Shown: positions 8,789 to 16,715 of the stretch, one piece after another
Position numbering within the stretch: the first letter of the stretch is position 1
Layout of the letters: each line of letters begins with the position of its first letter
The notes under the pieces: generated by a model
What the model was told of the DNA's origin: nothing
The model's database searches: none
The model's input: the letters and a program-made list of their open reading frames with translations, nothing else
Made by a program: the position numbers and the translations under genes
NCBI RefSeq assembly: GCF_900114845.1
Contig: NZ_FOUK01000003.1
Span: 620,001 to 684,000, forward strand
Direction: 5' to 3'
Length of the DNA stretch: 64,000 nucleotides
DNA from: Pimelobacter simplex
GTDB taxonomy: Bacteria > Actinomycetota > Actinomycetes > Propionibacteriales > Nocardioidaceae

Positions 8789-10078
8789 GGGCGTCCGCAG
8801 GGCGTCGTCGAGCCGGTAGGCGCGGATCGCGAGCAGGCTGAGCAGCACCAGGGCGGCCGGCACGACCGACGTCCCCGCCAGGACGGCGAGCCGCGCCGCC
8901 GTGCCGTAGGAGTCCTGGCCGCCCTCGTAGCCACCGAGGGCGAGCACCACACCGAGCAGCCCGGGGCCCAGCGCGAAGCCGAGCAGCTCACACCCGGCCC
9001 ACACGCCGGAGAACAGCCCGATCCGGTTGCGCCCGGTGGTGCGGGCGTCGTGGGCGGCGACGTCGGGCAGCATCGCCAGCGGGAAGACCTGGATGCCGGC
9101 GTACCCCGCGCCCGTCACAGCGGCCCAGACCAGGCACCACGCCAGGCTGCCGGTCCACACCCCGACCATCGCGACCAGACCGCAGCCCAGCACGGCCGTG
9201 GCGATGACGTACCCGCCGCGCTTGCCGTGCCGGCGCCCGACCCACGCCCACAGCGGCGCGGACAGCACACCGGGCACCACGAACGCGCCGAACAGGTAGC
9301 TGCCGGTGGCGGCGTCGCCGAGCAGCACCCGCGCGGCGTACGCCACGGCGGCGAGCAGCATGCTCGTCCCCGCGGCCTGCAGCACCAGCGCCGCGACCAG
9401 CGGACGGGCGTGGACGTCACCGAGGACGACGCGCAGCTGGTCGCGCAGCCCGCCACCGGCCGCCTCCGCGCGGACCACCGGCGCGCCCCGGGTGCACCAC
9501 CACACCGCCAGCGAGCCGCCGACGACGACCAGTCCCGACAGCACGCCCATCGCCCGGTAGCCGCCCGCGGTCGTCGCCAGCCACGGCGCGACCACCCCGG
9601 AGACCGCGATCGCCGACGTCACGACGCCGACCCGCCAGGCCATCATCTGGGTGCGGACGCCGTAGTCGCCGGTCACCTCGGCGGACATCGCGAGGTAGGG
9701 CACCTGGAAGAACGCGTACGCCGTCGCCGCGGCCAGGTTCGCGACCAGCACCCAGGCGAGCGCGAGCAGGAAGGGCGTGCTGGGGCCGGTGAAGACGAAG
9801 GCCAGCCCGACCCCCATGAGCGGCCCGGCGACCAGGAGGAACGGGCGGCGCCGGTCGTGTCGTCGTACCCGGTCGCTGACCCGGCCGGCCAGCGGGTTGC
9901 AGACGAAGTCCCACGCCTTGGGCGCGAACACGACGAGCCCTGCCAGCAGCGCGCCGACCCCGAGCTCCTCGGTCAGGTAGGGCATCAGCAGCAGGGACGG
10001 CACGGTGCCGTAGACACCGGAGGCGACCCCGCCGAGCGCATAGCCCCGCCGGATCCGCGCGGGCAGCTCGTCGGACAT
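8759..10078 (-). CDS. MFS/GPH-type sugar-cation symporter-like transporter
   Basis: The 439-residue protein has about 12 hydrophobic segments. The N-terminal motif AWDFVCNPLAGRVSDRVRRHDRRRPFLL is split by me as AWDFVCNPLAGRVSDR followed by a basic loop and RRPFLL; this is diagnostic of the glycoside-pentoside-hexuronide (MelB-like) branch. These are inner-membrane symporters for sugars or related solutes. I used ATG 10078 (MSDELPARIRRG) rather than an ATG nine codons upstream, because the family N-terminus begins there. The last 30 bases overlap the convergent Lrp gene. The substrate is unknown. Confidence 0.82.
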   Translation of the reverse strand: MSDELPARIRRGYALGGVASGVYGTVPSLLLMPYLTEELGVGALLAGLVVFAPKAWDFVCNPLAGRVSDRVRRHDRRRPFLLVAGPLMGVGLAFVFTGPSTPFLLALAWVLVANLAAATAYAFFQVPYLAMSAEVTGDYGVRTQMMAWRVGVVTSAIAVSGVVAPWLATTAGGYRAMGVLSGLVVVGGSLAVWWCTRGAPVVRAEAAGGGLRDQLRVVLGDVHARPLVAALVLQAAGTSMLLAAVAYAARVLLGDAATGSYLFGAFVVPGVLSAPLWAWVGRRHGKRGGYVIATAVLGCGLVAMVGVWTGSLAWCLVWAAVTGAGYAGIQVFPLAMLPDVAAHDARTTGRNRIGLFSGVWAGCELLGFALGPGLLGVVLALGGYEGGQDSYGTAARLAVLAGTSVVPAALVLLSLLAIRAYRLDDALRTPSPVESATAS

Positions 10079-10190
10079 GGGCCGAACGTAGAGGACGATC
10101 GGCACCGGGCCCGCGGATGCAGGAATCCGTCAGGGTGGGCCGCCGATATCCCGTGGTCAGTCGACTCCCGCTCCCCCTACGGTGGGCGCC

Positions 10191-10655
10191 ATGACAGCCG
10201 AGCTCCGCATCCGTCCCACCGCCGGCCCGGCGGAGCACCCCGCACTGGTGGCGATCTGGCGCAGCGCGGTCCAGGCCACCCACGACTTCCTCGCGCCTGC
10301 CGACTTCGCCCGGATCGAGGGCGCGCTGGCCACCGACTACCTGCCCGCGGTGACGCTGGTCGTCGCCGAGCGCGACGGCGTCGCGGTCGGCTTCGCGGGC
10401 GTGCACGACGGCAGCCTGGAGATGCTGTTCGTGTCCGACGACGCGCGCGGCGGCGGCGTGGGCTCGGCCCTGCTCTCCGAGGTGATCGCTGCGCACGGCG
10501 TCACCCGGGTCGACGTCAACGAGCAGAACCCCGGCGCACTGGGCTTCTACGAGCACCGCGGGTTCCGGGTCACCGGACGGAGCCCCCTCGACGGCGACGG
10601 GCGGCCCTACCCGATCGTGCACCTCGAGCTCGCGGAGCCGGCCCCGACAAGCTAG
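10191..10655 (+). CDS. GNAT-family N-acetyltransferase
   Basis: This 154-residue acetyltransferase has the acetyl-CoA loop (motif A) LFVSDDARGGGVGSALL and the motif B region VDVNEQNPGALGFYEHRGF. It matches the YjgM/PhnO-like small GNATs that acetylate amines, amino acids or antibiotics. The ATG at 10191 lies only about 15 bases after a TACGGT box, so the transcript may be nearly leaderless; a GTG nine bases upstream is the alternative. Its 3' end abuts a truncated second GNAT on the opposite strand. Confidence 0.85.
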   Translation: MTAELRIRPTAGPAEHPALVAIWRSAVQATHDFLAPADFARIEGALATDYLPAVTLVVAERDGVAVGFAGVHDGSLEMLFVSDDARGGGVGSALLSEVIAAHGVTRVDVNEQNPGALGFYEHRGFRVTGRSPLDGDGRPYPIVHLELAEPAPTS

Positions 10656-10923
10656 CGGTGGAAGCGGTGCGCGCGGGATCGACCGCGAGGTCGGTGATCC
10701 CGTGCGTCGCGCCGTCGGGATCCCAGGCGACGCCGACGAGCGCGACCGCCGCACCGCCGCAGTCAGTGACGACGAGCTCGACGCCCTCCTGGTCGGCGAG
10801 GACGTGCTCGAGCCACTCCTCGTCGAGCGGGCCGAGCTCGCGATCGAGGGTCGCGTCCGTGAACCACGCCTGCACCCAGGCCCAGTCCGCGCGCACGAGC
10901 GGCCGGGCGTCGTACCTGGTCAT
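10570..10923 (-). pseudogene. truncated GNAT acetyltransferase remnant
   Basis: The reverse-strand frame from ATG 10923 reads as a GNAT N-terminal half (RPLVRADWAWVQAWF, then ITDLAVDPA). It stops resembling the family exactly where the acetyl-CoA loop (R-x-x-G-x-G) should follow, at about 10660. From there the frame runs antisense through the end of the intact GNAT and ends at 10570, giving low-complexity Arg/Ala/Ser sequence. The acetyl-CoA site is therefore missing and the protein should be inactive. Its ATG overlaps the MerR stop by four bases, so it was once part of that operon. Confidence 0.65.
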
Positions 10924-11633
10924 GGCGCCGCGATGATCCCAGCGAGCCGTGCGCCCGCCCGCAGCAGGGCGAGAGCACGGCCCGCGATCGCGTCGAGACG
11001 GGCGTCGAGGGCGGCGACCGAGTCGCTGACGTCCTCCAGGTCGCGGACGGCGGCGATCGCGCGGCGCACGTCGGGGATCCGGTAGCCGCCGGCCCGCAGC
11101 GCCGCGGCGATGCGGGCCTCGCGGACGGCGGGCACGGGGTAGCGGCGCGCCGTACCGGCCCGGGTGGCGACGCGCTCGGGCGCGACCAGGCCGGCCTGCT
11201 CCCAGAACCGGAGCGTGGAGGCCTTCACGCCGAGGGCCTGCGCGAGCTCGGTGATGGTCATCGTGTCGGCCGGGACGGGCGGCGCGTCGGTGCCCGGCTC
11301 GGCGCCGATCGCGGTCAGCGCCGCGCGAGCCGCGAGCGCCTGCTCGCGCTCGGCCACGAGCCCGGCGTGCAGCCGGCCGACCAGCTCCGTCGCGGCGCCG
11401 GCCGGGAGCCGGCGTACCTCCCGCAGCGCCCGGCGGGCCTCGACGGGGCCGACGGCGGCGGCGAGGTCCCGGTAGGCGTGCAGGTCCTGGACGTGGTCCG
11501 CCGTGAACCGCCGGTAGCCGTTGGCGGCCCGCGCGGCCGGCGCGATCACGCCCCGGGCCTCGAGGTCGCGCACCTGCTGGACCGAGTAGCCGGACGCCGC
11601 GGCCACGGCGGCCGTCGTGAGGTCCGCCATCAA
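10920..11633 (-). CDS. MerR-family regulator with two HTH domains
   Basis: The 237-residue protein has an N-terminal MerR winged helix (residues about 5-60: VAAASGYSVQQVRDLEARG, then GYRRFTADHVQDL) and a second complete one at about 125-190 (MTITELAQALGVKASTLRFW, ARRYPVPAVREARI). Usual MerR proteins have one, followed by a coiled coil and effector domain. The linker and tail are Ala-rich helices. No Cys-rich metal site is seen. It is divergent, with only 34 bp between starts, from the gene at 11668, which it probably regulates. ATG 11630 is an alternative start. Confidence 0.82.
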   Translation of the reverse strand: MMADLTTAAVAAASGYSVQQVRDLEARGVIAPAARAANGYRRFTADHVQDLHAYRDLAAAVGPVEARRALREVRRLPAGAATELVGRLHAGLVAEREQALAARAALTAIGAEPGTDAPPVPADTMTITELAQALGVKASTLRFWEQAGLVAPERVATRAGTARRYPVPAVREARIAAALRAGGYRIPDVRRAIAAVRDLEDVSDSVAALDARLDAIAGRALALLRAGARLAGIIAAP

Positions 11634-11667
11634 CCCTCCATCAGCACTTCAACCTCATGCTCGAACC

Positions 11668-12156
11668 ATGAGTATGGACCAGATCCTGCAGACCCTCCGC
11701 TCCCTCGACGGCGTCCTCGAGCTCGCTCCCGGCCCCGGGAGCGCCTTCCCCGAGCTCGCCTGGGGCGACCACTTCTTCTACTACGCCCCGGACGGCCGGC
11801 TCCCCGAGCGCGAGCAGCCCTTCGCCACGGTCGTCACGAAGGACTACCCCGACGACACCGGCAGCGCGCTCGACCCGCCCGGGCGCTGGCGGCTCAACAT
11901 CCATGCCGGGCGCGGGGCGCTGGCCGCGCTCGCGAGCGACCCGGACCGCGCCGACCCCACCGACCACGCTGCGGCCGACGTCGTGCTGCCGCACCCGGTG
12001 TACGGCGCGCAGGGCTGGGTCGCGGTCGTCAACCCGGGCGAGCGCACCCGCTCGCTCGTGGCGCGGCTGCTGCGCCAGGCACACGCGGACGCCGTACGGC
12101 GGACGGAGCGGCGTCCCCGAATCCCCCTGCCCGACCCGGCGGGCGGCGTAGAGTGA
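11668..12156 (+). CDS. DUF6194-type conserved protein
   Basis: The 162-residue cytosolic protein has the pattern FPELAWGDHFFYYAPDG, FATVVTKDYPDD, RLNIHAGRG and VLPHPVYGAQGWVAVVNP. I recognise this as the DUF6194 family of actinobacteria, whose function is not established. It resembles small stress or ligand-binding domains often placed next to MerR/TipA-like regulators. ATG 11668 is followed by another ATG two codons later. The short divergent spacer to the MerR gene suggests control by it. Confidence 0.7.
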   Translation: MSMDQILQTLRSLDGVLELAPGPGSAFPELAWGDHFFYYAPDGRLPEREQPFATVVTKDYPDDTGSALDPPGRWRLNIHAGRGALAALASDPDRADPTDHAAADVVLPHPVYGAQGWVAVVNPGERTRSLVARLLRQAHADAVRRTERRPRIPLPDPAGGVE

Positions 12157-12220
12157 GTCTCGCCCCGTCAGCCCTGCGCATCCCGGCGCCGGCCCGACCG
12201 GGCGGGCGCGGAGCGAGCAG

Positions 12221-12475
12221 ATGTCAACGGCAGACCGACCGGACCAGCGCGACGACCGCGCCCTTCTCGCCGCCTGCCAGCAGGAGGTCAGCGCCGCGCG
12301 CGAACGTCTCGAGGACGCCCGCCGGCGTGGTGCCCGCCAGGAGGTCGAGCCGCTGCGCGACTCCCTGATCGCCGCGCTCGAGGGCTATGCCGCGGTGATC
12401 GAGCGGACCGGCGCGCCGCTCCCCCAGCGGCTGCAGGGCGAGCTGCGGCTCTACCGAGGTCTGGGCCGCCACTAG
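12221..12475 (+). CDS. small hypothetical protein
   Basis: This 84-residue protein has no motif I recognise. It is charged and probably all helical (LLAACQQEVSAARERLEDA, then LRDSLIAALEGYAAVIERTG), with heptad-like spacing suggesting a helical hairpin or short coiled coil. ATG 12221 has a ribosome site (ggagcgagc) just upstream, which favours it over the near-identical-length antisense frame at 12224-12472. It has no clear operon partner. Confidence 0.55.
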   Translation: MSTADRPDQRDDRALLAACQQEVSAARERLEDARRRGARQEVEPLRDSLIAALEGYAAVIERTGAPLPQRLQGELRLYRGLGRH

Positions 12476-12484
12476 CCGGGCGAC

Positions 12485-12607
12485 CTAGTTGCAGGGCGCG
12501 CCCTCGCAGCACGGCCGGATGTAGCCGCAGCCGTCGCAGCGCTCGTGGGACGTCTCCCAGCGCATCAGGGTGCCGCAGGCGGGACAGGGTTCGGTCAGGT
12601 CGGCCAC
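12485..12607 (-). CDS. small zinc-ribbon-like protein (40 aa)
   Basis: Reading the reverse strand from GTG 12607 gives a 40-codon frame ending TAG at 12485. It contains CPAC, then CDGC, then CC and a final C near the end, seven cysteines in 40 residues. The first two CxxC pairs, spaced about 18 residues apart, form a classic zinc-ribbon knuckle pair. The motif MRWETSHERCDGCGYIRP resembles small actinobacterial zinc-ribbon proteins. It sits in the 223-bp gap between the small protein at 12221 and the TetR gene. Function unknown; it was found by direct reading. Confidence 0.6.
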   Translation of the reverse strand: MADLTEPCPACGTLMRWETSHERCDGCGYIRPCCEGAPCN

Positions 12608-12671
12608 GCGCCCAGGCTAGGCCTCCCGGTCGGCGCGACGGCGGAGGCGCGACGACACCGCCCTCGTTCTA

Positions 12672-12683
12672 GAGCGAACGCTC
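12672..12683. promoter_or_regulatory. candidate TetR operator and promoter
   Basis: A perfect inverted repeat GAGCG-AA-CGCTC lies 16 bp before the TetR start at 12699. It is immediately followed by a -10-like box TATGCT at 12687-12692. This position, overlapping the promoter of the regulator gene, fits autorepression. The short distance from box to ATG implies a nearly leaderless transcript. Confidence 0.6.
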
Positions 12684-12698
12684 CACTATGCTGGGCAC

Positions 12699-13328
12699 AT
12701 GCCCCGCCAGCGCCTGCACTCGGTCGACGACCTGCTCGACGTCGCCGAGCAGCTCGTCACCAGCGGTGACCCCGCGGGCCTCACGCTGCGGGCGCTCGCG
12801 GCGAGCGCCGGCGCGTCGAACGGGACGATCTACCACGCGTTCGGCTCCCGCGAGGAGCTGCTGGCGCGGCTCTGGCTGCGGGCGACCGATCGGCTCGGGA
12901 GCCTGCTGAGCGTGGCCACCGAGGCGACCGCCGGCGTCGAGGCGGTCGTCGCGGCCGCGCTGGCGCCCGTCCGGTTCACCCGGGCGCACCCGGCGAGTGC
13001 GCAGCTGTTCTTCGCCCAGCGCAGCGACCAGCTCTTCACCGCCGACCTCCCCCGCGCACTCACCGACGCCCTGGCCGCTGACCGCCGACAGCTCACCGCG
13101 CTGCTCGCCCGGCTCGCCGACGGCGTCTGGGGCCGCCACGACCGCCACGCCGTCGCGGCGGTCGCCACGTGCGTCGTCGACGTGCCCGGCGGAGTCGTCC
13201 GGCGCGCCCTGCTCGAGCACCGGGCCGTCGACGCCGCTGCCGAGCGCCGCATCGAGGCCGCCGTCCGGGCGATCCTCGCTCTCCCCCTCGACCCGCCGCC
13301 CACCCGCACCCAGAGGAGACATCCATGA
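12699..13328 (+). CDS. TetR-family transcriptional regulator
   Basis: The 209-residue protein has an N-terminal TetR helix-turn-helix (LTLRALAASAGASNGTIYHAFGSREELL, residues about 29-56, quoted as LTLRALAASAGA and NGTIYHAFGSREELL). The all-helical ligand domain follows. Its stop overlaps the start of the enoyl-CoA isomerase gene by four bases (ATGA), so the two are co-expressed and the ligand may be an acyl-CoA or fatty acid. An inverted repeat at 12672-12683 is its likely operator. Confidence 0.88.
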   Translation: MPRQRLHSVDDLLDVAEQLVTSGDPAGLTLRALAASAGASNGTIYHAFGSREELLARLWLRATDRLGSLLSVATEATAGVEAVVAAALAPVRFTRAHPASAQLFFAQRSDQLFTADLPRALTDALAADRRQLTALLARLADGVWGRHDRHAVAAVATCVVDVPGGVVRRALLEHRAVDAAAERRIEAAVRAILALPLDPPPTRTQRRHP

Positions 13329-13987
13329 GCATCCTGACCGAGCACGACGGCGTCCACGTCCTCACGATCGGCGCCACCGAGAACCGCTTCACCGCCGACC
13401 TGCTGACCGCGATCGACGAGGCGCTCGACCATGTCGAGGCCGCGCCGGCGCCCCTGGTGACGGTCGCCGAGGGCAAGTTCTTCTCCAACGGCCTCGACCT
13501 CGACTGGGTGCTCGCCAACCCCGACGAGCTGGGGCCCTACTCGGCGCGCGTCGAGGCGCTGCTCGCGCGGTTCCTGACGCTGCCGGTGCCGACCGTGGCG
13601 GCCGTCAACGGGCACGCCTTCGGCGCCGGCGCGATGCTCGCCATGGCCCACGACTGGCGCGTGATGCGGGCCGACCGGGGCTACTTCTGCTTCCCCGAGG
13701 TCGACATCCGGATCCCGTTCACGCCCGGCATGGCGGCGCTGATCCAGGCCAAGCTGACGCCGCGCGCGGCACTCGACTCGATGGCGACCGGCCGGCGCTA
13801 CGGCGGGGCCGAGGCCGAGGCGATCGGCCTCGTCGACGCGACCGCCACCGACGACCGGCTCCTCGCCGACGCCGTCGCGAGGGTCGCGCCGCTGGCCGGC
13901 AAGGACGCCCCTACACTCGGCGCCATCAAGTCGACGATGTACGCCGACGCCGCGCGCGCCCTGCGCCACGAGCAGCCGCAGACCTAG
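13325..13987 (+). CDS. enoyl-CoA isomerase/hydratase (crotonase family)
   Basis: The 220-residue crotonase has the oxyanion-hole segment KFFSNGLDLDWV at 51-62 and GHAFGAGAMLAMAHDW at 97-111. Glu125 in FPEVDI is the likely general base. The combination resembles delta3,delta2-enoyl-CoA isomerases (ECI), which shift double bonds during unsaturated fatty acid breakdown, more than hydratases, which usually carry two glutamates. It is shorter than the usual 250-260 residues, as ECI-type members are. It is translationally coupled to the TetR regulator and ten bases upstream of the next gene. Confidence 0.8.
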   Translation: MSILTEHDGVHVLTIGATENRFTADLLTAIDEALDHVEAAPAPLVTVAEGKFFSNGLDLDWVLANPDELGPYSARVEALLARFLTLPVPTVAAVNGHAFGAGAMLAMAHDWRVMRADRGYFCFPEVDIRIPFTPGMAALIQAKLTPRAALDSMATGRRYGGAEAEAIGLVDATATDDRLLADAVARVAPLAGKDAPTLGAIKSTMYADAARALRHEQPQT

Positions 13988-13997
13988 GAGAGCTCCC

Positions 13998-14795
13998 GTG
14001 CACATCGTCTCGGTCAACGCCTGGGGCGGTGCCCGCTTCGACGACCTGGCCGCCTGGCTGCCGGCGAGCAAGGCCGACGTCGTCTGCCTCCAGGAGGTCA
14101 CCCGGACCGCGGACCTCGGCGGCTGGACGTCGTTCGAGGACGCCGACCGCTCCCTCCCCCAGCGCGCCAACCTGTACGACGACGTGCGCGCCCTGCTCCC
14201 CGACCACACCGCCCTCTTCGTCGCCAGCGACGCCGGCCCGGTCACCGACGCCCACGGCCGGCGCCACCACCAGGACTTCGGGCTCGGCACCTTCGTCGCC
14301 CCGCAGGTGCCCCTGCTCGGGACCGCCGAGGGCTTCGTGCACGGCGAGTTCACCGACCACGACGAGTGGGCGGTCAGCGAGCGGCCGCGCGCAGTGCAGG
14401 GACTCCGGGTCGCCGACCCGGTCGTGCCCGGTCGCACGGTGTGCGTCGTCCAGCTCCACGGGCTGCGCGACAGCGCCGGCAAGGGCGACACCCCGGCGCG
14501 GCAGGCGCAGGCCGAGCGGCTCGCGGCGTTCGTCGAGGACACCCGGGCCGACGGCGACCTCGTGGTCGTCGCGGGCGACCTCAACCTGCTGCCCGACAGC
14601 GCGACATTCGGGGTGCTCCGCGAGGTGGGCCTGATCGACCTGGTCGGCACGGCGGACACCCGGACCGCGGCGTACCCCAAGCCGGTGCGGCACGCGGGCT
14701 ACCTGCTCGTCTCGGACCCCGGCGCGGTCGTGGACTTCGCCGTCCTGGAGGCACCGGAGGTCTCCGACCACCGGATCCTCGCGCTCACCCTCTGA
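13998..14795 (+). CDS. endonuclease/exonuclease/phosphatase-family protein
   Basis: The 265-residue protein has the EEP-fold landmarks VSVNAWGG at the start, VVCLQEVTR (Glu metal ligand), VVAGDLNLLPDS (Asp-x-Asn) and a terminal SDHRIL (Asp-His). These place it among metal-dependent phosphodiesterases or phosphatases such as sphingomyelinase-like and DNase I-like enzymes. No signal peptide is evident. It begins at GTG 13998 after ggagag. It is probably co-transcribed with the TetR and isomerase genes. The substrate is unknown. Confidence 0.82.
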   Translation: MHIVSVNAWGGARFDDLAAWLPASKADVVCLQEVTRTADLGGWTSFEDADRSLPQRANLYDDVRALLPDHTALFVASDAGPVTDAHGRRHHQDFGLGTFVAPQVPLLGTAEGFVHGEFTDHDEWAVSERPRAVQGLRVADPVVPGRTVCVVQLHGLRDSAGKGDTPARQAQAERLAAFVEDTRADGDLVVVAGDLNLLPDSATFGVLREVGLIDLVGTADTRTAAYPKPVRHAGYLLVSDPGAVVDFAVLEAPEVSDHRILALTL

Positions 14796-14826
14796 GCGCC
14801 GCGGCGACCTCGCCCGCGACGGACGG

Positions 14827-15168
14827 TCAGGACCGGTTGAGCGCGACCGCCTCGCGCACCAGCGCGACGAACGCGTCGCCGTCGAGCTGCTCGCCCTCGA
14901 AGACGTCGACCGCGCGGCGGGTGCCGGCGTCGAGGCTCGCGTTGAACAGCCCGGTCGGGTCACCGAGCGCGGCACCCTTGGCGAAGGTGACCTTCACCTT
15001 GTCCTTGTAGGTCTCGACCGTGCAGATCAGCCCGTCGGCCGAGAACGTCGGGACGCCGTCGGGGTTGGAGGCCTTCTTCCACTTGGCCTCCTCGACGACG
15101 TCGGGCTCGGCCTGCACGATCAGGGTCCGCAGCTCGTCGACCAGGTCGCTGCGCCAGTCAGCACTCAT
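14827..15168 (-). CDS. DUF1801-family protein
   Basis: This 113-residue protein has EEAKWKKASNPDGVPTFS, CTVETYKDKVKVTFAKGAAL and GLFNASLDAGTRRAVDV. This is the conserved pattern of DUF1801 (YdhG/YjbR-like fold), whose function is not defined. It is soluble and of normal length for the family. It is convergent with the EEP gene and ten bases downstream of the YqeY-like gene, with which it probably forms an operon. Confidence 0.8.
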   Translation of the reverse strand: MSADWRSDLVDELRTLIVQAEPDVVEEAKWKKASNPDGVPTFSADGLICTVETYKDKVKVTFAKGAALGDPTGLFNASLDAGTRRAVDVFEGEQLDGDAFVALVREAVALNRS

Positions 15169-15178
15169 ACGGCCGACC

Positions 15179-15502
15179 CTACTCAGCCACGCTCAGGTAC
15201 TCCGCCAGCAGCGCCGCCTCGGCGGTCATGCCGTGGGCGAGCAGGTCGTCGCGCTCGGCGACGACGATGGCCCGCACGTCGTCCTCACCGAGGTCGCGAC
15301 GCGGCACCTCGGCGGCACCGAGCCCGACCACGGCACCGGCGATGACGCCCTCGGCCAACGGCGGCGCGGCCTGCGGGACGGGGACCGCCTCGGCGTTCGC
15401 GATCGCGCCGAGGACCGTGCGCAGCACGCTGGCGCGCGTCCGGTCGCGGGCGCGGAGGGCGGTGGTCAGGTCGGCGCGAAGCCGGTCGGCGAGGTCGCTC
15501 AT
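15179..15502 (-). CDS. GatB/YqeY-domain protein
   Basis: The 107-residue helical protein begins MSDLADRLRADLTTALRARDRTRASVLRTVLGAI (quoted as LRADLTTALRARD and SVLRTVLGAI) and continues with DDVRAIVVAERDDLLAHG. This matches the YqeY-like domain related to the tail of GatB, which binds tRNA in the amidotransferase; stand-alone members have no firm role. I chose ATG 15502 because the longer in-frame extension to 15598 translates the palindromic repeat upstream and is not family-like. Confidence 0.75.
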   Translation of the reverse strand: MSDLADRLRADLTTALRARDRTRASVLRTVLGAIANAEAVPVPQAAPPLAEGVIAGAVVGLGAAEVPRRDLGEDDVRAIVVAERDDLLAHGMTAEAALLAEYLSVAE

Positions 15503-15542
15503 CGCTCCACCGTAGGCGGCGCGGGGGCTGAGCGGCGCGGGA

Positions 15543-15566
15543 GTTTCGCCGGTCGACCGGCGAAAC
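15543..15566. repeat. 24-bp perfect palindrome, copy 1
   Basis: The half GTTTCGCCGGTC is followed directly by its exact complement, giving 24 bp (26 bp with the outer A/T pair). The same palindrome recurs at 15605-15628 and at 34524-34547. Copies 1 and 3 also share the left flank CGGCGCGGGA and the right flank TGGC. It lies between the YqeY-like gene and the AraC gene. Confidence 0.9.
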
Positions 15567-15571
15567 TGGCT

Positions 15572-15599
15572 CTTGACCGACGGAACTTCATCGGTCAAG
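15572..15599. repeat. hairpin between the paired palindromes
   Basis: CTTGACCGA at 15572-15580 pairs exactly with TCGGTCAAG at 15591-15599 around a 10-nt loop. It sits midway between palindrome copies 1 and 2, so the three hairpins form one symmetrical 86-bp element (15543-15628). It could act as a terminator for the leftward AraC transcript or as a small non-autonomous repeat element. Confidence 0.75.
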
Positions 15600-15604
15600 T
15601 GTGA

Positions 15605-15628
15605 GTTTCGCCGGTCGACCGGCGAAAC
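15605..15628. repeat. 24-bp perfect palindrome, copy 2
   Basis: This is identical to copy 1 in its 24-bp core. Its flank (CTCCCGCCGCACC to the right) is the reverse complement of the left flank type of copies 1 and 3, so copies 1 and 2 are in inverted orientation around the central hairpin. Confidence 0.9.
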
Positions 15629-15647
15629 TCCCGCCGCACCCCGGCGA

Positions 15648-16646
15648 TCAGCGCGCCCGCTGCAACGTCTCGCTCGGCGTCTCGCCGAAGATGGCCCGGT
15701 AGTCGCCGGAGAGCCGGCCCAGGTGGGTGACGCCCCAGCGCAGGGCGGCCTCGGTGACCGAGGCGGCGGTGCCGTCGCTGAGGTCGTCGCGGACCCGCCG
15801 GAGCCGGGCGTGGCGCAGGTAGGCCATCGGGGTGGTCGCGAAGTGCTCCTGGAAGCCGGCGCGCAGCACCCGGACGCTCAGCCCGACGGCCTCGGCGACG
15901 TCGGCGGTGCCGAGCGGCTCGGCGCAATGGTCCTCGATGAGCTGGGCGGCGCGCTTGACCACCCGCTCGTGGGGGGTCGTCACCGGCCCCGCCGCCCCGG
16001 CCGCGGCCCCGGCCCCGGCGGGGTCGGCGGCCAGGCTGGCGATGAGGCCGTCGACGAGGGCGACCTCGAGCGCCCCCGCCGCCAGCGGGACGGCGGTCAG
16101 CCCGCTCTCGCGCTCGAGGTCGGCGAGCAGGACGTCGAGCATCCCGCGCCAGGACCGGCCTCGGCCCTGGGTGAGGTCGAAGGTCGCCGCGACCCCCGGC
16201 GCAGGGGACGGCACCGCGCCGACCCGCTCGGCGAGTGCGAGCCGGTCGTGCAGGAGGGCCGCGCCGATCCGGACCATGAGTCGCGGGTTGCCGGCCGAGT
16301 AGCGCATCCGGACCGACTCGCCGACCGCGGTCACGGCCGCGGTCCGCTGGGTCGCGACGACGTGCTCGCGGCCGCAGCTGATGGTGGTCCGGCCGGCCAG
16401 GGGGATCTGGACGAGCTGGAAGTCCATGCCGTCGACGGCGACCTCGACCTCGGCGCCGTAGTCGATGTAGTGGACGCTCAGCCGGCCCAGGTGGGCGGCG
16501 TTGTGGAGCGCCCGGAAGCCGCCGGCACCGGCAAGGGGCGTCAGCCGGTGGGGTGCGAGCGAGGCGGCGATGGAGGCCCGCGCGTCGTCGACGTCGGTCG
16601 TGCGCAGGACGCCGTACGAGCCGAGCGGCATCACGGTTCCGGCCAT
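15648..16646 (-). CDS. AraC/XylS-family regulator
   Basis: The 332-residue protein has an N-terminal AraC-binding-like effector domain (residues about 40-190, with LHNAAHLGRLSVHYIDYG) and a C-terminal double helix-turn-helix (residues about 222-330: TADVAEAVGLSVRVLRAGF, then YRAIFGETPSETL). This layout matches the XylS/BenR/FeaR group, usually activators of aromatic or amine catabolism. It is divergent from the flavin reductase gene at 16776, with two GGATA direct repeats in between. It is a paralogue of the regulator at 18398. Confidence 0.85.
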   Translation of the reverse strand: MAGTVMPLGSYGVLRTTDVDDARASIAASLAPHRLTPLAGAGGFRALHNAAHLGRLSVHYIDYGAEVEVAVDGMDFQLVQIPLAGRTTISCGREHVVATQRTAAVTAVGESVRMRYSAGNPRLMVRIGAALLHDRLALAERVGAVPSPAPGVAATFDLTQGRGRSWRGMLDVLLADLERESGLTAVPLAAGALEVALVDGLIASLAADPAGAGAAAGAAGPVTTPHERVVKRAAQLIEDHCAEPLGTADVAEAVGLSVRVLRAGFQEHFATTPMAYLRHARLRRVRDDLSDGTAASVTEAALRWGVTHLGRLSGDYRAIFGETPSETLQRAR

Positions 16647-16715
16647 GGCTCACCCCCTCCCCGCCGACGGTGCCACGGCACCCCGGCTGCCGGGAAGGGC
16701 GGCGCCGCCGTCGGC

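Noticed and set aside
12224..12472. An 82-codon reverse-strand gene
   Set aside because: It is the mirror of the forward gene at 12221, which has a ribosome site at the right distance; the reverse frame has none that I can see.
15503..15598. N-terminal extension of the YqeY-like protein
   Set aside because: The added residues come from translating the palindromic repeat element, and a family-like start is at ATG 15502.
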